In this document: in pieces, positions 8,987-17,000 of the stretch
Layout: each line of letters begins with the position of its first letter
Position numbering within the stretch: position 1 is the first letter of the stretch
DNA from: an uncultured Sulfitobacter sp.
GTDB lineage: Bacteria; Pseudomonadota; Alphaproteobacteria; Rhodobacterales; Rhodobacteraceae
Direction: 5' to 3'
NCBI RefSeq assembly: GCF_947499945.1
Contig: NZ_CANMQD010000002.1
Location: forward strand, 124,001 to 188,000
Length of the DNA stretch: 64,000 nt
Notes under the pieces: generated by a model
Told to the model about the DNA's origin: nothing
Databases searched by the model: none
The model's input: only the letters and a program-made list of their open reading frames with translations
Program-made: the position numbers and the translations under genes

Positions 8987-9967
8987 TTAAGGTGCGATAA
9001 TCGGCTGGGCTTTGAGATCACTCTCGGCAAGCTCGGCCCCTTCAAACTTTGACCCCAATTCAAACCACGATTTAGGTGCAGGCGCACCCCAAAGTGTTTG
9101 GCGCTGGGGGTCTTTGAGGTCCCATTTGATCGGCTCCAGATCGGGGTCGAGGGTCTGGTAATCAGAGCAATAGATTTCCGTGCGATGGCCGTCCTGATCA
9201 CGGATGTAGAGGAAGAAGGCGTTGGAGATGCCGTGGCGTCCCGGTCCGCGCTCGATATTGCTGACGTATCCTGTAGTGGCCATCAGATCGAGCAGATCAA
9301 TGATGTTCAAAGGCGTTGGCACCCAGAAGGCCATGTGGTGCAGGCGCGGTCCGGTGCCATTGGTGAAGGCGATATCGTGCACGCCCCCCTTGCGGTGCAT
9401 CCACGCGGCCCATGTGCGGTCGGTTTCCTCGTCCGCCGTGTATTCGGTGACGCGGAATCCCATATCGCCGTAGAAGGCGACGGCTTCGTCCACATTCGAG
9501 CTGAACAGGTTGAAGTGGTCGATGCGCAGCGGTTTCACACCACGGTATAGTTTGTATTCTTGGGTGATGACGGGCAGGCGGTCCATCTTTGCGTAGAACT
9601 CAAGCGGCACACCCCACGGATCGCGGGTGCGCAACACGCGGCCCATAAACGGGCGTTCGATCCATTCGGTGGGCAGGTCGCGTGCGTTGAACCACGTCTC
9701 CGCCTTGTCCAGCTCGCCCTCGTCCCAGACTTTAAAGCCCAGAACGCCGACCTCGCCGCCAGTCCCCTTGCGCAGGATCACGCAGTGGTGACCGCGTTCC
9801 TCCATAGCGCGCAGATAGATGGCATCCGCGTCTTCATGTGTGACTTGCAGGCCCAGCGTGTCGACGTAATACGCACGGGACCACGCCAGATCGCGCACGA
9901 ACAGCTCGATATGGCTGAGGCGGATGATGTTGAAGTCGGGGTACAGGTTCGGGGCTGGGATTGGCAT
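8987..9967 (-). CDS. hpaD: Homoprotocatechuate 2,3-dioxygenase HpaD (type I extradiol)
   Basis: Ring-cleaving enzyme of the vicinal-oxygen-chelate family, which opens 3,4-dihydroxyphenylacetate next to the diol. Two glyoxalase-like modules span about 14-130 and 145-270 of 326 aa. Metal ligands of the second module are His151 (LRIDHFNLF), a His of LHHMAF (210/211) and Glu264 (RTEIYCSDY), in the spacing of the Brevibacterium/Arthrobacter HPCD enzymes. It is the Fe(II)/Mn(II) VOC type, unrelated to the LigB-fold HpcB of E. coli. A clear AAAGGAG precedes the ATG at 9967. It lies 12 bp after hpaE. Confidence 0.93.
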   Translation of the reverse strand: MPIPAPNLYPDFNIIRLSHIELFVRDLAWSRAYYVDTLGLQVTHEDADAIYLRAMEERGHHCVILRKGTGGEVGVLGFKVWDEGELDKAETWFNARDLPTEWIERPFMGRVLRTRDPWGVPLEFYAKMDRLPVITQEYKLYRGVKPLRIDHFNLFSSNVDEAVAFYGDMGFRVTEYTADEETDRTWAAWMHRKGGVHDIAFTNGTGPRLHHMAFWVPTPLNIIDLLDLMATTGYVSNIERGPGRHGISNAFFLYIRDQDGHRTEIYCSDYQTLDPDLEPIKWDLKDPQRQTLWGAPAPKSWFELGSKFEGAELAESDLKAQPIIAP

Positions 9968-9979
9968 GTCGGTACTCCT

Positions 9980-11485
9980 TTACGCGCCAAGCTGCGGGAT
10001 GCGGTGCAGCCCTGTGGCGATGGCGATATTCTTCTGTTCCATGTAAAACTCGAACGACCAATCGCCGCCGTCACGGCCAATGCCGCTGGCCTTGGTGCCG
10101 CCAAAGGGGGCGGGCAAGTGGCGCACGTTTTCCGAGTTCACCCAGATCATACCAGCCTCAAGTGCATCTGCGAAGCGCAGCGCGCGGGTCAGATCATTGG
10201 TCCAGACATATCCCGCCAGACCGTAGGCCACATCATTGGCGATGTGCAGCGCCTCGGCTTCGTCCTTGAACGGAATGGAGGTGAGGACGGGCCCAAAGAT
10301 TTCTTCTTGAGCCACGCGCATCGCGGGGGTGGCGTTGGTGAACAGCGTCGGCGCGACGTAGTGACCGTCACTCTGGAGTGTGGTGCCACCTGCTGCGATG
10401 GTCGCGCCATCCTCGCGGGCCACGTCGAAGTAACTGACAACTTTGTCATAGTGTACTTTGTGAATGAGCGGGCCGACTTCGGTATCAGGATCAAGGGGGT
10501 GACCCACGCGGATGTTGTTTACGCGTTTGATCAGCTTAGCCTCAAATTCTTCACGCACGCTTTCTTGGATCAAAAGGCGCGATGATGATGTGCAGCGCTC
10601 GCCATTCAGCGAGTAGATCATGAAGACAGCGGCATCTAGAGCGCGGTCCAGATCAGCATCCTCAAACACGATGACGGGGTTCTTGCCGCCCAACTCGAAG
10701 TGGACGCGTTTAAGAGTGTCAGCACCTTGTTTCATGATCATAGAGCCCGTGCGGCTTTCGCCAACAAAGGCGATGGCTTTGATGTCAGGATGCTCTGTCA
10801 GGGCACGGCCCGCGTCTTCGCCCATGCCGTTGACAAGATTTAGCACACCGTCAGGCAGACCCGCATCGCGACAAATCTCCGACAGCAGACGCGCAGTGAG
10901 CGGCGAGAATTCGGCAGGTTTGTGCACGACCGTACAGCCCGCAGCCAGCGCGGGCGCGATCTTCCATGTGGAGAGCATGAAGGGTGTGTTCCACGGCGTA
11001 ATGACGCCAACGGGACCGATAGGTTTGCGGCCGGTGATGTTCATGTGATCGGGGGAAGGTAGGGATTTGCCGTCCTGCGCGGAGGGTGCCAAATCTGCGT
11101 AGAAGCGGAAGTTGGCGGCACCGCGCAAGGCGGCCTTGGACATAAAGCGCATGGCTTGGCCCGTGTCCCAGCATTCGCACAGTGCGATTTCGTCCGCGCG
11201 CGCTTCAATGGCGTCTGCGATTTTGTGCAACAGCGCTTTGCGTTCTTTGCCGGGCATTGCAGCCCATGCGGGGAAGGCGGCCTTTGCAGCCTTAGCAGCG
11301 CGGTCAATGTCGGATGCGTCTCCGCGTGCAACATTGGCGATCAGGCTTTCATCCACGGGGGAGCGTGTCTCGAACGTCTGGCTGCCCGCCTCGTCCTTGC
11401 CACCAATTAGATTTTGGATGCCAGTTTTTTGAAATCGCTCCAGATGCACCCCAAGGCGGCTCAGGTTTTCGTCAAGTTTGCTCAT
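9980..11485 (-). CDS. hpaE: 5-carboxymethyl-2-hydroxymuconate semialdehyde dehydrogenase HpaE
   Basis: A 501-aa ALDH that oxidises the ring-cleavage product to 5-carboxymethyl-2-hydroxymuconate with NAD. Catalytic Cys298 lies in NGERCTSSSR and Glu264 in FELGGKNP; the TPWNTPF cofactor segment is at about 163-169. The NGERCTSS and ENVRHLPAPFGG signatures are those of HpaE rather than of generic aldehyde dehydrogenases. Its ATG overlaps the hpaF stop by 4 nt. With HpaD directly downstream, substrate and enzyme order agree. Confidence 0.93.
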   Translation of the reverse strand: MSKLDENLSRLGVHLERFQKTGIQNLIGGKDEAGSQTFETRSPVDESLIANVARGDASDIDRAAKAAKAAFPAWAAMPGKERKALLHKIADAIEARADEIALCECWDTGQAMRFMSKAALRGAANFRFYADLAPSAQDGKSLPSPDHMNITGRKPIGPVGVITPWNTPFMLSTWKIAPALAAGCTVVHKPAEFSPLTARLLSEICRDAGLPDGVLNLVNGMGEDAGRALTEHPDIKAIAFVGESRTGSMIMKQGADTLKRVHFELGGKNPVIVFEDADLDRALDAAVFMIYSLNGERCTSSSRLLIQESVREEFEAKLIKRVNNIRVGHPLDPDTEVGPLIHKVHYDKVVSYFDVAREDGATIAAGGTTLQSDGHYVAPTLFTNATPAMRVAQEEIFGPVLTSIPFKDEAEALHIANDVAYGLAGYVWTNDLTRALRFADALEAGMIWVNSENVRHLPAPFGGTKASGIGRDGGDWSFEFYMEQKNIAIATGLHRIPQLGA

Positions 11486-11874
11486 GCCATATCCTCCGGC
11501 AGGTAATCGCGGATCGAGCTGGTCTTGCGGCTCAGATCGGCATCAATGTTGCGCATCTCCAGCGACAACATAAAAGGGTGCGCAGCCATATAAGCGGCGG
11601 TGAAATCGGTAGCAGCAGCGAAAATTGCATTGGTGGCAGCTGTCTTGGCCTCCACCGTGCGACCAGCGCGTAAACGTATGTTGATATCAATGAAACCGTG
11701 CTGGGGGTCGCCGTCAGCAATCACAACATGGGTGCAAGCAATCGCACGAACTCGAATTCCCGCAGGAGGAAATACATTAGTCGCCGCTGCTGCATTTTTG
11801 AGCGTTATGCAAAGAGCGTGAATATCCAGATGGCTTTCCAGATTCGGAGAATATTCCAAGGTAATATGGGGCAT
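11482..11874 (-). CDS. hpaF: 5-carboxymethyl-2-hydroxymuconate delta-isomerase HpaF
   Basis: Small tautomerase-fold isomerase (130 aa) that shifts the double bond of 5-carboxymethyl-2-hydroxymuconate before decarboxylation. It opens with Met-Pro-His, leaving Pro1 as the catalytic N-terminal proline after Met removal, as in the 4-oxalocrotonate tautomerase superfamily. The FIDINIRLRAGRT segment (about 61-73) is typical of the family. It is the first gene of the minus-strand hpa operon; the ATG at 11874 faces hpaR across an 84-bp intergenic region with a palindrome. Confidence 0.9.
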   Translation of the reverse strand: MPHITLEYSPNLESHLDIHALCITLKNAAAATNVFPPAGIRVRAIACTHVVIADGDPQHGFIDINIRLRAGRTVEAKTAATNAIFAAATDFTAAYMAAHPFMLSLEMRNIDADLSRKTSSIRDYLPEDMA

Positions 11875-11896
11875 ATGTGCTCCTACTGCATAATAC

Positions 11897-11912
11897 TTGC
11901 TTTGTTAAGCAA
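11897..11912. promoter_or_regulatory. Candidate HpaR operator (perfect inverted repeat)
   Basis: TTGCTT-TGTT-AAGCAA is a perfect 6-bp inverted repeat with a 4-nt centre, the size and symmetry expected for a MarR-dimer site. It lies 23 bp upstream of the hpaF ATG and 47 bp upstream of the chosen hpaR ATG, so one bound dimer could repress both promoters. No experimentally known site was compared. Confidence 0.6.
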
Positions 11913-11958
11913 AAATATGGGTTGTGTCAATTGCCCAGCAATGGCTCATAGTCGGACT

Positions 11959-12426
11959 ATGTCAAATGATGATACATTCAAAGCGCCCTCCTCCAATCTG
12001 CGCCGTACCAACCGCTCTTTGCCGATTGCGCTGCTCAGAGCTCGTGAAACCGTGATGGGCCCTGTCCGCGAGATGCTGTCAGGCAGTTCTGTGAACGAGC
12101 AAAAGTGGCGTGTGCTGCGTGTTCTGGAAGAGGGCGGTGCGCAGGATCAAAATACGATTGCCCAGCGGGCCTGCCTTTTGCTGCCCAGTCTAACGCGTAT
12201 CCTAAGCGCGATGGAGGCTGAGGGTCTAATCTCACGGCGGGCAGACGCGGCTGACCGCCGTCGTAGTATTGTGCAGATCGAGGCTACTGGGCTAACCATT
12301 CTAAAAGACCACGCAAAAGAGGCCGCCGGATTGGTAATAGATCTGCGCAAACGCTATGGCGATGAGAAGTTTGAACAATTACTCGATATGCTAGAAGACC
12401 TGCAGCAGGTTGATGGCGCGGACTAG
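11959..12426 (+). CDS. hpaR: MarR-family regulator HpaR of homoprotocatechuate degradation
   Basis: A 155-aa winged-helix repressor. After an unconserved lead the sequence RSLPIALLRARETVMGPVRE aligns with the start of E. coli HpaR, followed by EQKWRVLRVL, the recognition region ACLLLPSLTRILSAMEAEGLI and the wing ADAADRRRSIVQI. In E. coli HpaR represses the hpa meta operon and is relieved by pathway aromatics. An open frame runs upstream to 11698, but it would overlap hpaF head-on, so the ATG at 11959 is chosen. It is divergent from hpaF, and its stop codon interlocks with the sulfatase stop in the CTAG at 12423-12426. Confidence 0.9.
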   Translation: MSNDDTFKAPSSNLRRTNRSLPIALLRARETVMGPVREMLSGSSVNEQKWRVLRVLEEGGAQDQNTIAQRACLLLPSLTRILSAMEAEGLISRRADAADRRRSIVQIEATGLTILKDHAKEAAGLVIDLRKRYGDEKFEQLLDMLEDLQQVDGAD

Positions 12427-14072
12427 CTTTCTGTGCCTTCACCGTATTTTTGTCGCGCAGGTCCGCGGTATTTTGCTGTGTATTTTTCATCCACTTCGGA
12501 GCCGTCATAGAGGAAGGGCAGCACCCCTCTACCCAAAGAACCGCCACGCATTGCCTTGATGTCGTCCTCTGACTTGGTCACCCGTTGCGACATACGGCGG
12601 CCCCACTGCGCGAGCATGGCGTAGAGCCGGTCAATCTCGGCCTGATGCGCGTCGCCTTTGGCCAGATCGTGGAACTCATCGGGGTCCTTCTCGAGATCAA
12701 ACAGCATTGGCCGCATGCCCCCTTCGGCATGCATCATCTTGTAACGCCCGTCGAAAACCATAAAAAGGCGTGCATCGCGTGGCTCCAGCCCCAGTTTGAC
12801 GCATTGCGGCGTGGCGGAGTAGTCGTATTCCGATATCACAAATTCGCGCCATTCTGGCGTTTCACCGCGTATCCAAGGCATAAGAGAGCGGCCTTCGATG
12901 ATGTGGTCAGGCACTTTGCCACCCGCCGCATCGACGAAAGTTGCGGCCAGATCAATGCTCTCGACCAGCGCATCACAGACCGTACCACGGGCGGCATCGG
13001 CGCTTTCGCGCGGGTCAAAGATGATGAGCGGCACTTTCACCGATTGCTCATGGAACAGATCCTTCTCCCCCAGCCAGTGATCACCGAGATAATCGCCATG
13101 GTCCGAGGTCAGAACGATCATGGTGTTTTTCAGCGTGTCGGTTTCCTCCAGATGATCGAGCAGGCGGCCCAACTGGTCATCGCATTGCTTGATCAGGCCC
13201 ATGTAGGCGGGGATCACCTTGTCGCGGACTTCTTCGCGCTGGAAGGCGCTGGCGATTTTATTGCCTTGGTAAGCGCCATAAACGGGATGCGGGTTTTCCA
13301 GCTCGATCTCGTCGCGCAGTGCTGGCGGAACGTGCTCGGGGCCGAACATATTGTGGTAGGGCGCGGGGACGATATAGGGCCAATGCGGTTTGATAAAGCT
13401 GACGTGCGCGCACCACGTCCCTTTGGTTTGCTCCATGAATTCGATCGTCTGTGTGGTGAGCCACGGCGTCTCGCTGTCTTGCTCGCGGATGTTGGCAGGT
13501 TGGTCTGCGTTTCGAAACATCCAGCCTGATGCAATCTGCTCATCCGTCACTCCTGCGTTGGCATAGTCTGCCCAAGGGTTCTCGCCGTCATACCCTTTGG
13601 ATTTCAGATATTCGTTATAGGGGGAGCGTTTTTCGTCGTAATATCCGTCGGGCCCGTACGCCCAAAGCCCGTCGTCCCGCGCCCATGCATCAAAGCCACA
13701 TTCGGCCTGCCGCGCACCAATGGTGCTGTCTGGCGCGAGGCCCAGCCGCTCCATTCCTTCGGCATCTGCTTTCATATGGGTCTTGCCCAATAGCCAGCAG
13801 TCCATGCCGACCTTGCGCAGATGATCACCTAATGTCTGTTCACCCACCCGCAGCGGAAAGCCGTTCCATTGCGCACCGTGGCTGGAGGCATAGCGCCCTG
13901 TATAAAAGCACATGCGGCTGGCCCCACAGATGGGCGATTGCACATAGGAGTTGGTGAACCTCACACCCATTGCTGCAACACGGTCAAAGTGAGGGGTCTT
14001 AAGATGGGGGTGCCCTGCACAGCTCAGATAATCAAACCGCAGCTGGTCGTACATGATGAATAGAATGTTCAT
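12423..14072 (-). CDS. Type I sulfatase / alkaline-phosphatase-superfamily hydrolase
   Basis: A 549-aa sulfatase-fold hydrolase. The metal site starts with Asp9-Gln10 (MYDQLRFD); the modification motif is Cys49-Gly-Ala-Ser-Arg53, a C-x-A-x-R variant of the C-x-P-x-R formylglycine signature; a late SDHGDYLGDH supplies metal-binding Asp/His. No signal peptide is seen, so a cytoplasmic enzyme is likely. The start at 14072 begins the conserved core; an upstream in-frame start at 14129 adds 19 unconserved residues. It converges on hpaR with overlapping stops. Position suggests release of phenolic substrates from sulfate esters, but choline-sulfatase- or phosphonate-monoester-hydrolase-like activities cannot be excluded. 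Confidence 0.8.
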   Translation of the reverse strand: MNILFIMYDQLRFDYLSCAGHPHLKTPHFDRVAAMGVRFTNSYVQSPICGASRMCFYTGRYASSHGAQWNGFPLRVGEQTLGDHLRKVGMDCWLLGKTHMKADAEGMERLGLAPDSTIGARQAECGFDAWARDDGLWAYGPDGYYDEKRSPYNEYLKSKGYDGENPWADYANAGVTDEQIASGWMFRNADQPANIREQDSETPWLTTQTIEFMEQTKGTWCAHVSFIKPHWPYIVPAPYHNMFGPEHVPPALRDEIELENPHPVYGAYQGNKIASAFQREEVRDKVIPAYMGLIKQCDDQLGRLLDHLEETDTLKNTMIVLTSDHGDYLGDHWLGEKDLFHEQSVKVPLIIFDPRESADAARGTVCDALVESIDLAATFVDAAGGKVPDHIIEGRSLMPWIRGETPEWREFVISEYDYSATPQCVKLGLEPRDARLFMVFDGRYKMMHAEGGMRPMLFDLEKDPDEFHDLAKGDAHQAEIDRLYAMLAQWGRRMSQRVTKSEDDIKAMRGGSLGRGVLPFLYDGSEVDEKYTAKYRGPARQKYGEGTES

Positions 14073-14256
14073 GGCAGGGTCCCCTTGTTTGGTGCAGGTA
14101 ACCACATTCAACGCCTGTCTTTCCAGCACGAAAACGTGGCATCAATGACGCAATCGCGCAGGCACGCTCAGTATGCACAATTCCGCGCTTGGTTCGAATC
14201 GTTGGTCGCGCATAAGGTGGTTAAAGTTGTGGGGGCGCAACTGACAGGATTGTCCG

Positions 14257-15186
14257 ATGTTCAAACACGTCGCGGGCTCACTTATTGCGCTTGCCCTTTC
14301 CCTTACATTGGCTGTTGGATCAGCGCAGGCCGGTCCGCGTGAAAAGCTCGGCTATGGCCGGCTGGTAACCAACGACTTTCTGGGTGACGGAAAGGACCGC
14401 TGGCGCACAGGGTCGTGGACCTCGTCACGTGTTTGGGGGCCAGAATGGGCAGGGCAAGCGCCGAGCGGTTTTGGCGATCTGATCGAATTCCGCCTGTCAG
14501 CAGAGATTTTTGCGCCAACCAATCTGGACCTGCCCGCTGCTGGGGATCGTCCCTACGCGGGTGCTCTTTCTGTCGGCGCACATACTCATTTCACGTGGCA
14601 GGGCTTTGATACGGCCCTTGGCGCTGATATGGTCATAACAGGTTCCGGCACGGGTTTGGGCAGTTTTCAGCGGGCATTGCACAATGTGCTTGGTGTGAAC
14701 CAGCCGTCACGTAGCACGCTCAACGACCAGATTTCAGGCGGCTTTCATCCGACGATCGTGGCCGAGATCGGCCACGATCTATCGCTGACACCGAATTTGC
14801 ATGTGCGCCCGTTTCTTGAAGGCCGTGCGGGTGCGGAGACAATGGTACGGGCAGGTGTCGATCTGACATTTGGAATGATTGGGCAGCGCGAGTTGCTTGT
14901 CCGGGAGAGTGTTACGGGTCATCGCTACCGCGTAGTGACAGATGATGACGCAACCGGCTTTTCCTTTTTGCTGGGAGCGGATATTGCCCATGTTTCAGAC
15001 AGTATCTATCTTCCTGAAGAGCGCGGTTTTACCCTCACAAACAACCGCGACCGCCTGCGTGCTGGCATGCATTGGCAAGGTGAACAGGCCTCGGCTTTTT
15101 ATGGCGTGACCTATTTAGGGGAGGAGTTTGAGGCGCAGACCGATGGTCAGGTTGTCGGCTCCATTCGCATAAATCTCAGCTTTTAG
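14257..15186 (+). CDS. LpxR-like outer-membrane protein (DUF2219)
   Basis: A 309-aa secreted beta-barrel candidate. A signal peptide (residues 1-25, cleavage after AQA) precedes the family's N-terminal NDFLGDGKDRWRTGS motif, the DRPYAGAL motif (about 97-104) and many alternating hydrophobic strands ending in a C-terminal Phe (INLSF), typical of outer-membrane barrels. LpxR of Salmonella removes the 3'-acyloxyacyl group of lipid A. Whether this homologue keeps that activity is unproven. The gene is divergent from the sulfatase and has no obvious operon partner. Confidence 0.75.
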   Translation: MFKHVAGSLIALALSLTLAVGSAQAGPREKLGYGRLVTNDFLGDGKDRWRTGSWTSSRVWGPEWAGQAPSGFGDLIEFRLSAEIFAPTNLDLPAAGDRPYAGALSVGAHTHFTWQGFDTALGADMVITGSGTGLGSFQRALHNVLGVNQPSRSTLNDQISGGFHPTIVAEIGHDLSLTPNLHVRPFLEGRAGAETMVRAGVDLTFGMIGQRELLVRESVTGHRYRVVTDDDATGFSFLLGADIAHVSDSIYLPEERGFTLTNNRDRLRAGMHWQGEQASAFYGVTYLGEEFEAQTDGQVVGSIRINLSF

Positions 15187-15253
15187 GCGGGTCATTCCGC
15201 AACACTCCTGCCCGAAACGCCTGTTTTACTCTTCCCAGCTCAGAACAATCTTG

Positions 15254-15268
15254 TTAACGATTAGTTAA
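15254..15268. promoter_or_regulatory. CtrA-type box TTAA-N7-TTAA
   Basis: TTAA CGATTAG TTAA matches the full two-half-site CtrA consensus of alphaproteobacteria exactly. It lies 33 bp upstream of the Hint-protein ATG in an AT-rich promoter-like stretch, so it may overlap the -35 region. Binding is inferred only. Confidence 0.5.
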
Positions 15269-15300
15269 TAAAAAAATAAACTGAGGCAGGCGAAGAGTAA

Positions 15301-16371
15301 ATGGTAACGGGCTTTCGTGGCACGTTCGTAATTTCCTGGTCGCAAACAGAAATAGATGGTCTTGATGCTGCACCTGTGCAGGCGTTGAGTGTAGGTGCTG
15401 CATGGGCATGGCGTGGGGACGCTGTGCGTGTGGACGGGCCGTCAGATGTTTTGCAACTGGACGATGCGGACGGAGCAGAAAATTTGCGCAAACGCGCAGC
15501 ACGCATGGTGCATAGGCTGGTGGGGACCGCATTAGAGCGGGACGCCGGGCCACGCACGTGGGATAAGAGCGGCGAGAATTCTCCGCTTATGGACAACAGT
15601 TTCGTGGTGACTGACGGTGGCAAAAGCTACAGTGTGACGTTGATCGAATTGGGTGGTGGCACACAGCCGTTGCTGATGTTCCTCAATGAGATGCCGCCGC
15701 GCAATTGCGACCTTTGGATTGTGCATCACACCCTCGGGACTGTTGCAGCAGAAACGTCGAATGGACAGCAAAGCGGTGTTATTTGTTTCACCCCTGGTAC
15801 GCGCATCCAGACAGGAGATGGCGTTCGCCTGATCGAGGATTTGCGCGAAGGCGATACTGTCCAGACAAAAGATAACGGACTGCAACCGCTGCGCTGGATC
15901 GGCCAACGGCGAATGACGGGTGCGCGATTGTTTGCGATGCCAAAGCTGCGACCCATTCGCATTTCTGGGGGCGCGCTGGGCGTTGACCGCCCTGATGAGG
16001 ATTTGCTTGTATCCCCCGAGCATCGGATGCTGATCAAAGGTGCTGTTGCGCAAAGTTTGTTTAACACATCTGAAGTGTTGGTAACCGCAAAAGACCTGAT
16101 TAACGGGGCTACGATCACTGTTGATATGCAAGTGCGCGAAGTCACTTACATCCATGTCCTCTTAGACCAGCATCAAATCCTGCTGGCCAATGGTCTGGAA
16201 TCAGAAAGCTTTCACCCTGCCTCTGCGGCGTTTGCCTCGTTGGATCAAAAAGATCGTAAGCGTCTGTTGGCGGAGTATCCCGAATTGGAATATGATCCGC
16301 ACACCTACGGCAGCTTTGCGCGGCGCACGCTGTCACCGTCAGAGGCGGCTATTATGCGTCACGCCGCCTGA
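15301..16371 (+). CDS. Hint-domain (hedgehog/intein N-terminal) protein
   Basis: A 356-aa protein of a type abundant in Rhodobacterales. The Hint core begins at Cys162 (CFTPGTRIQTGDG), continues with IEDLREGDTVQT and the block with SPEHRML (about 240-246), and ends in VLLDQHQILLANGLESESF. The usual terminal His-Asn of inteins is not followed by an extein, so self-cleavage rather than splicing would be the ancestral chemistry. The first 150 residues have no recognised domain. There is no classical signal peptide; relatives are often suggested to be exported. A CtrA-type box and a purine-rich ribosome-binding site lie just upstream. Function unknown. Confidence 0.75.
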   Translation: MVTGFRGTFVISWSQTEIDGLDAAPVQALSVGAAWAWRGDAVRVDGPSDVLQLDDADGAENLRKRAARMVHRLVGTALERDAGPRTWDKSGENSPLMDNSFVVTDGGKSYSVTLIELGGGTQPLLMFLNEMPPRNCDLWIVHHTLGTVAAETSNGQQSGVICFTPGTRIQTGDGVRLIEDLREGDTVQTKDNGLQPLRWIGQRRMTGARLFAMPKLRPIRISGGALGVDRPDEDLLVSPEHRMLIKGAVAQSLFNTSEVLVTAKDLINGATITVDMQVREVTYIHVLLDQHQILLANGLESESFHPASAAFASLDQKDRKRLLAEYPELEYDPHTYGSFARRTLSPSEAAIMRHAA

Positions 16372-16378
16372 TTTGACT

Positions 16379-16399
16379 GGGCGGCAACCGTTGCCGCCC
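16379..16399. terminator. Bidirectional hairpin between converging genes
   Basis: GGGCGGCAA-CCG-TTGCCGCCC is a perfect 9-bp stem with a 3-nt loop in the 32-bp gap between the Hint gene and the tlpA-like gene. It lacks a clear U-tract on either side, so termination is likely but not certain. Confidence 0.6.
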
Positions 16400-16403
16400 G
16401 CCT

Positions 16404-16976
16404 CTACCCCGCTTTGTGCGCGTCGATGAGCGCCTTTATCATGCCTTTGGCCGTATCGCTTGCCCAATCCGCATCGCCGCGCAGTCTTGCGATCTCGCGC
16501 CCCTCTGGATCAATCAGCACCGTAATAGGTAAACCGAATATGCCCATTTGGCTGGCCAATGACTGTTTTGGGTCTTGGTGACGCGGCAGGTTTGTCACGC
16601 CGATCTCTTTAAAGAACTTAGAGATACCCGTGGGAGAGTTCCGGCCTGTCGCGATCGTCAGGACCTCGAAATCTGGGCCGCCCAACTCGGTCTGCAACTC
16701 GGACAGATGCGGCATTTCTTTGCGGCAGGGGGCACACCACGTGGCCCAGAAATTCACCAGCACGTATTTGCCGCGATAATCCTCAAGCGAGGCACGGCCC
16801 GCATCGTCAGCTAGATCAAATGACGCGTTCGAAGTTGCTTTGGGTGTTTCGTGAATTGCCAGTTTCTTCATATCGCCTGCCACCATGGGGCGAATGATAT
16901 CGCCGTCAGACGCGAGTGCGGGGTTTGCACCCACCGTGAGGGCCGTATAGACGATGGCAAGCAACAGTTTCTTCAT
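16404..16976 (-). CDS. TlpA-like secreted thiol:disulfide oxidoreductase
   Basis: Thioredoxin-fold protein of 190 aa, exported by a signal peptide ([22 protein letters not shown]). The redox motif Cys81-Ala-Pro-Cys84 lies in [12 protein letters not shown], and cis-Pro region GLPITVLID follows. TlpA/ResA-type proteins reduce periplasmic cysteines, for example in cytochrome c or copper-centre assembly. The start at 16976 is chosen because it gives a clean signal peptide; the frame is open to 17138 but that extension overlaps argH. It is divergent from argH with only 24 bp between start codons. Confidence 0.88.
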   Translation of the reverse strand: MKKLLLAIVYTALTVGANPALASDGDIIRPMVAGDMKKLAIHETPKATSNASFDLADDAGRASLEDYRGKYVLVNFWATWCAPCRKEMPHLSELQTELGGPDFEVLTIATGRNSPTGISKFFKEIGVTNLPRHQDPKQSLASQMGIFGLPITVLIDPEGREIARLRGDADWASDTAKGMIKALIDAHKAG

Positions 16977-17000
16977 GGGTCCCTCCGGGGAATTAGGCAA

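Noticed and set aside
11698-11958. Upstream extension of the hpaR frame
   Set aside because: The frame is open, but it would run head-on through hpaF and its promoter, and the residues do not resemble HpaR. The ATG at 11959 starts just before the conserved part.
12585-13529. Long plus-strand frame opposite the sulfatase
   Set aside because: It is a mirror of a well-supported sulfatase in GC-rich DNA; the sulfatase frame has clear catalytic motifs and this one has none.
14180-14215. T-loop-like GGTTCGAATC suggesting a tRNA fragment
   Set aside because: No acceptor, D or anticodon arms can be paired with it, and it is not next to any repeat of a complete tRNA.
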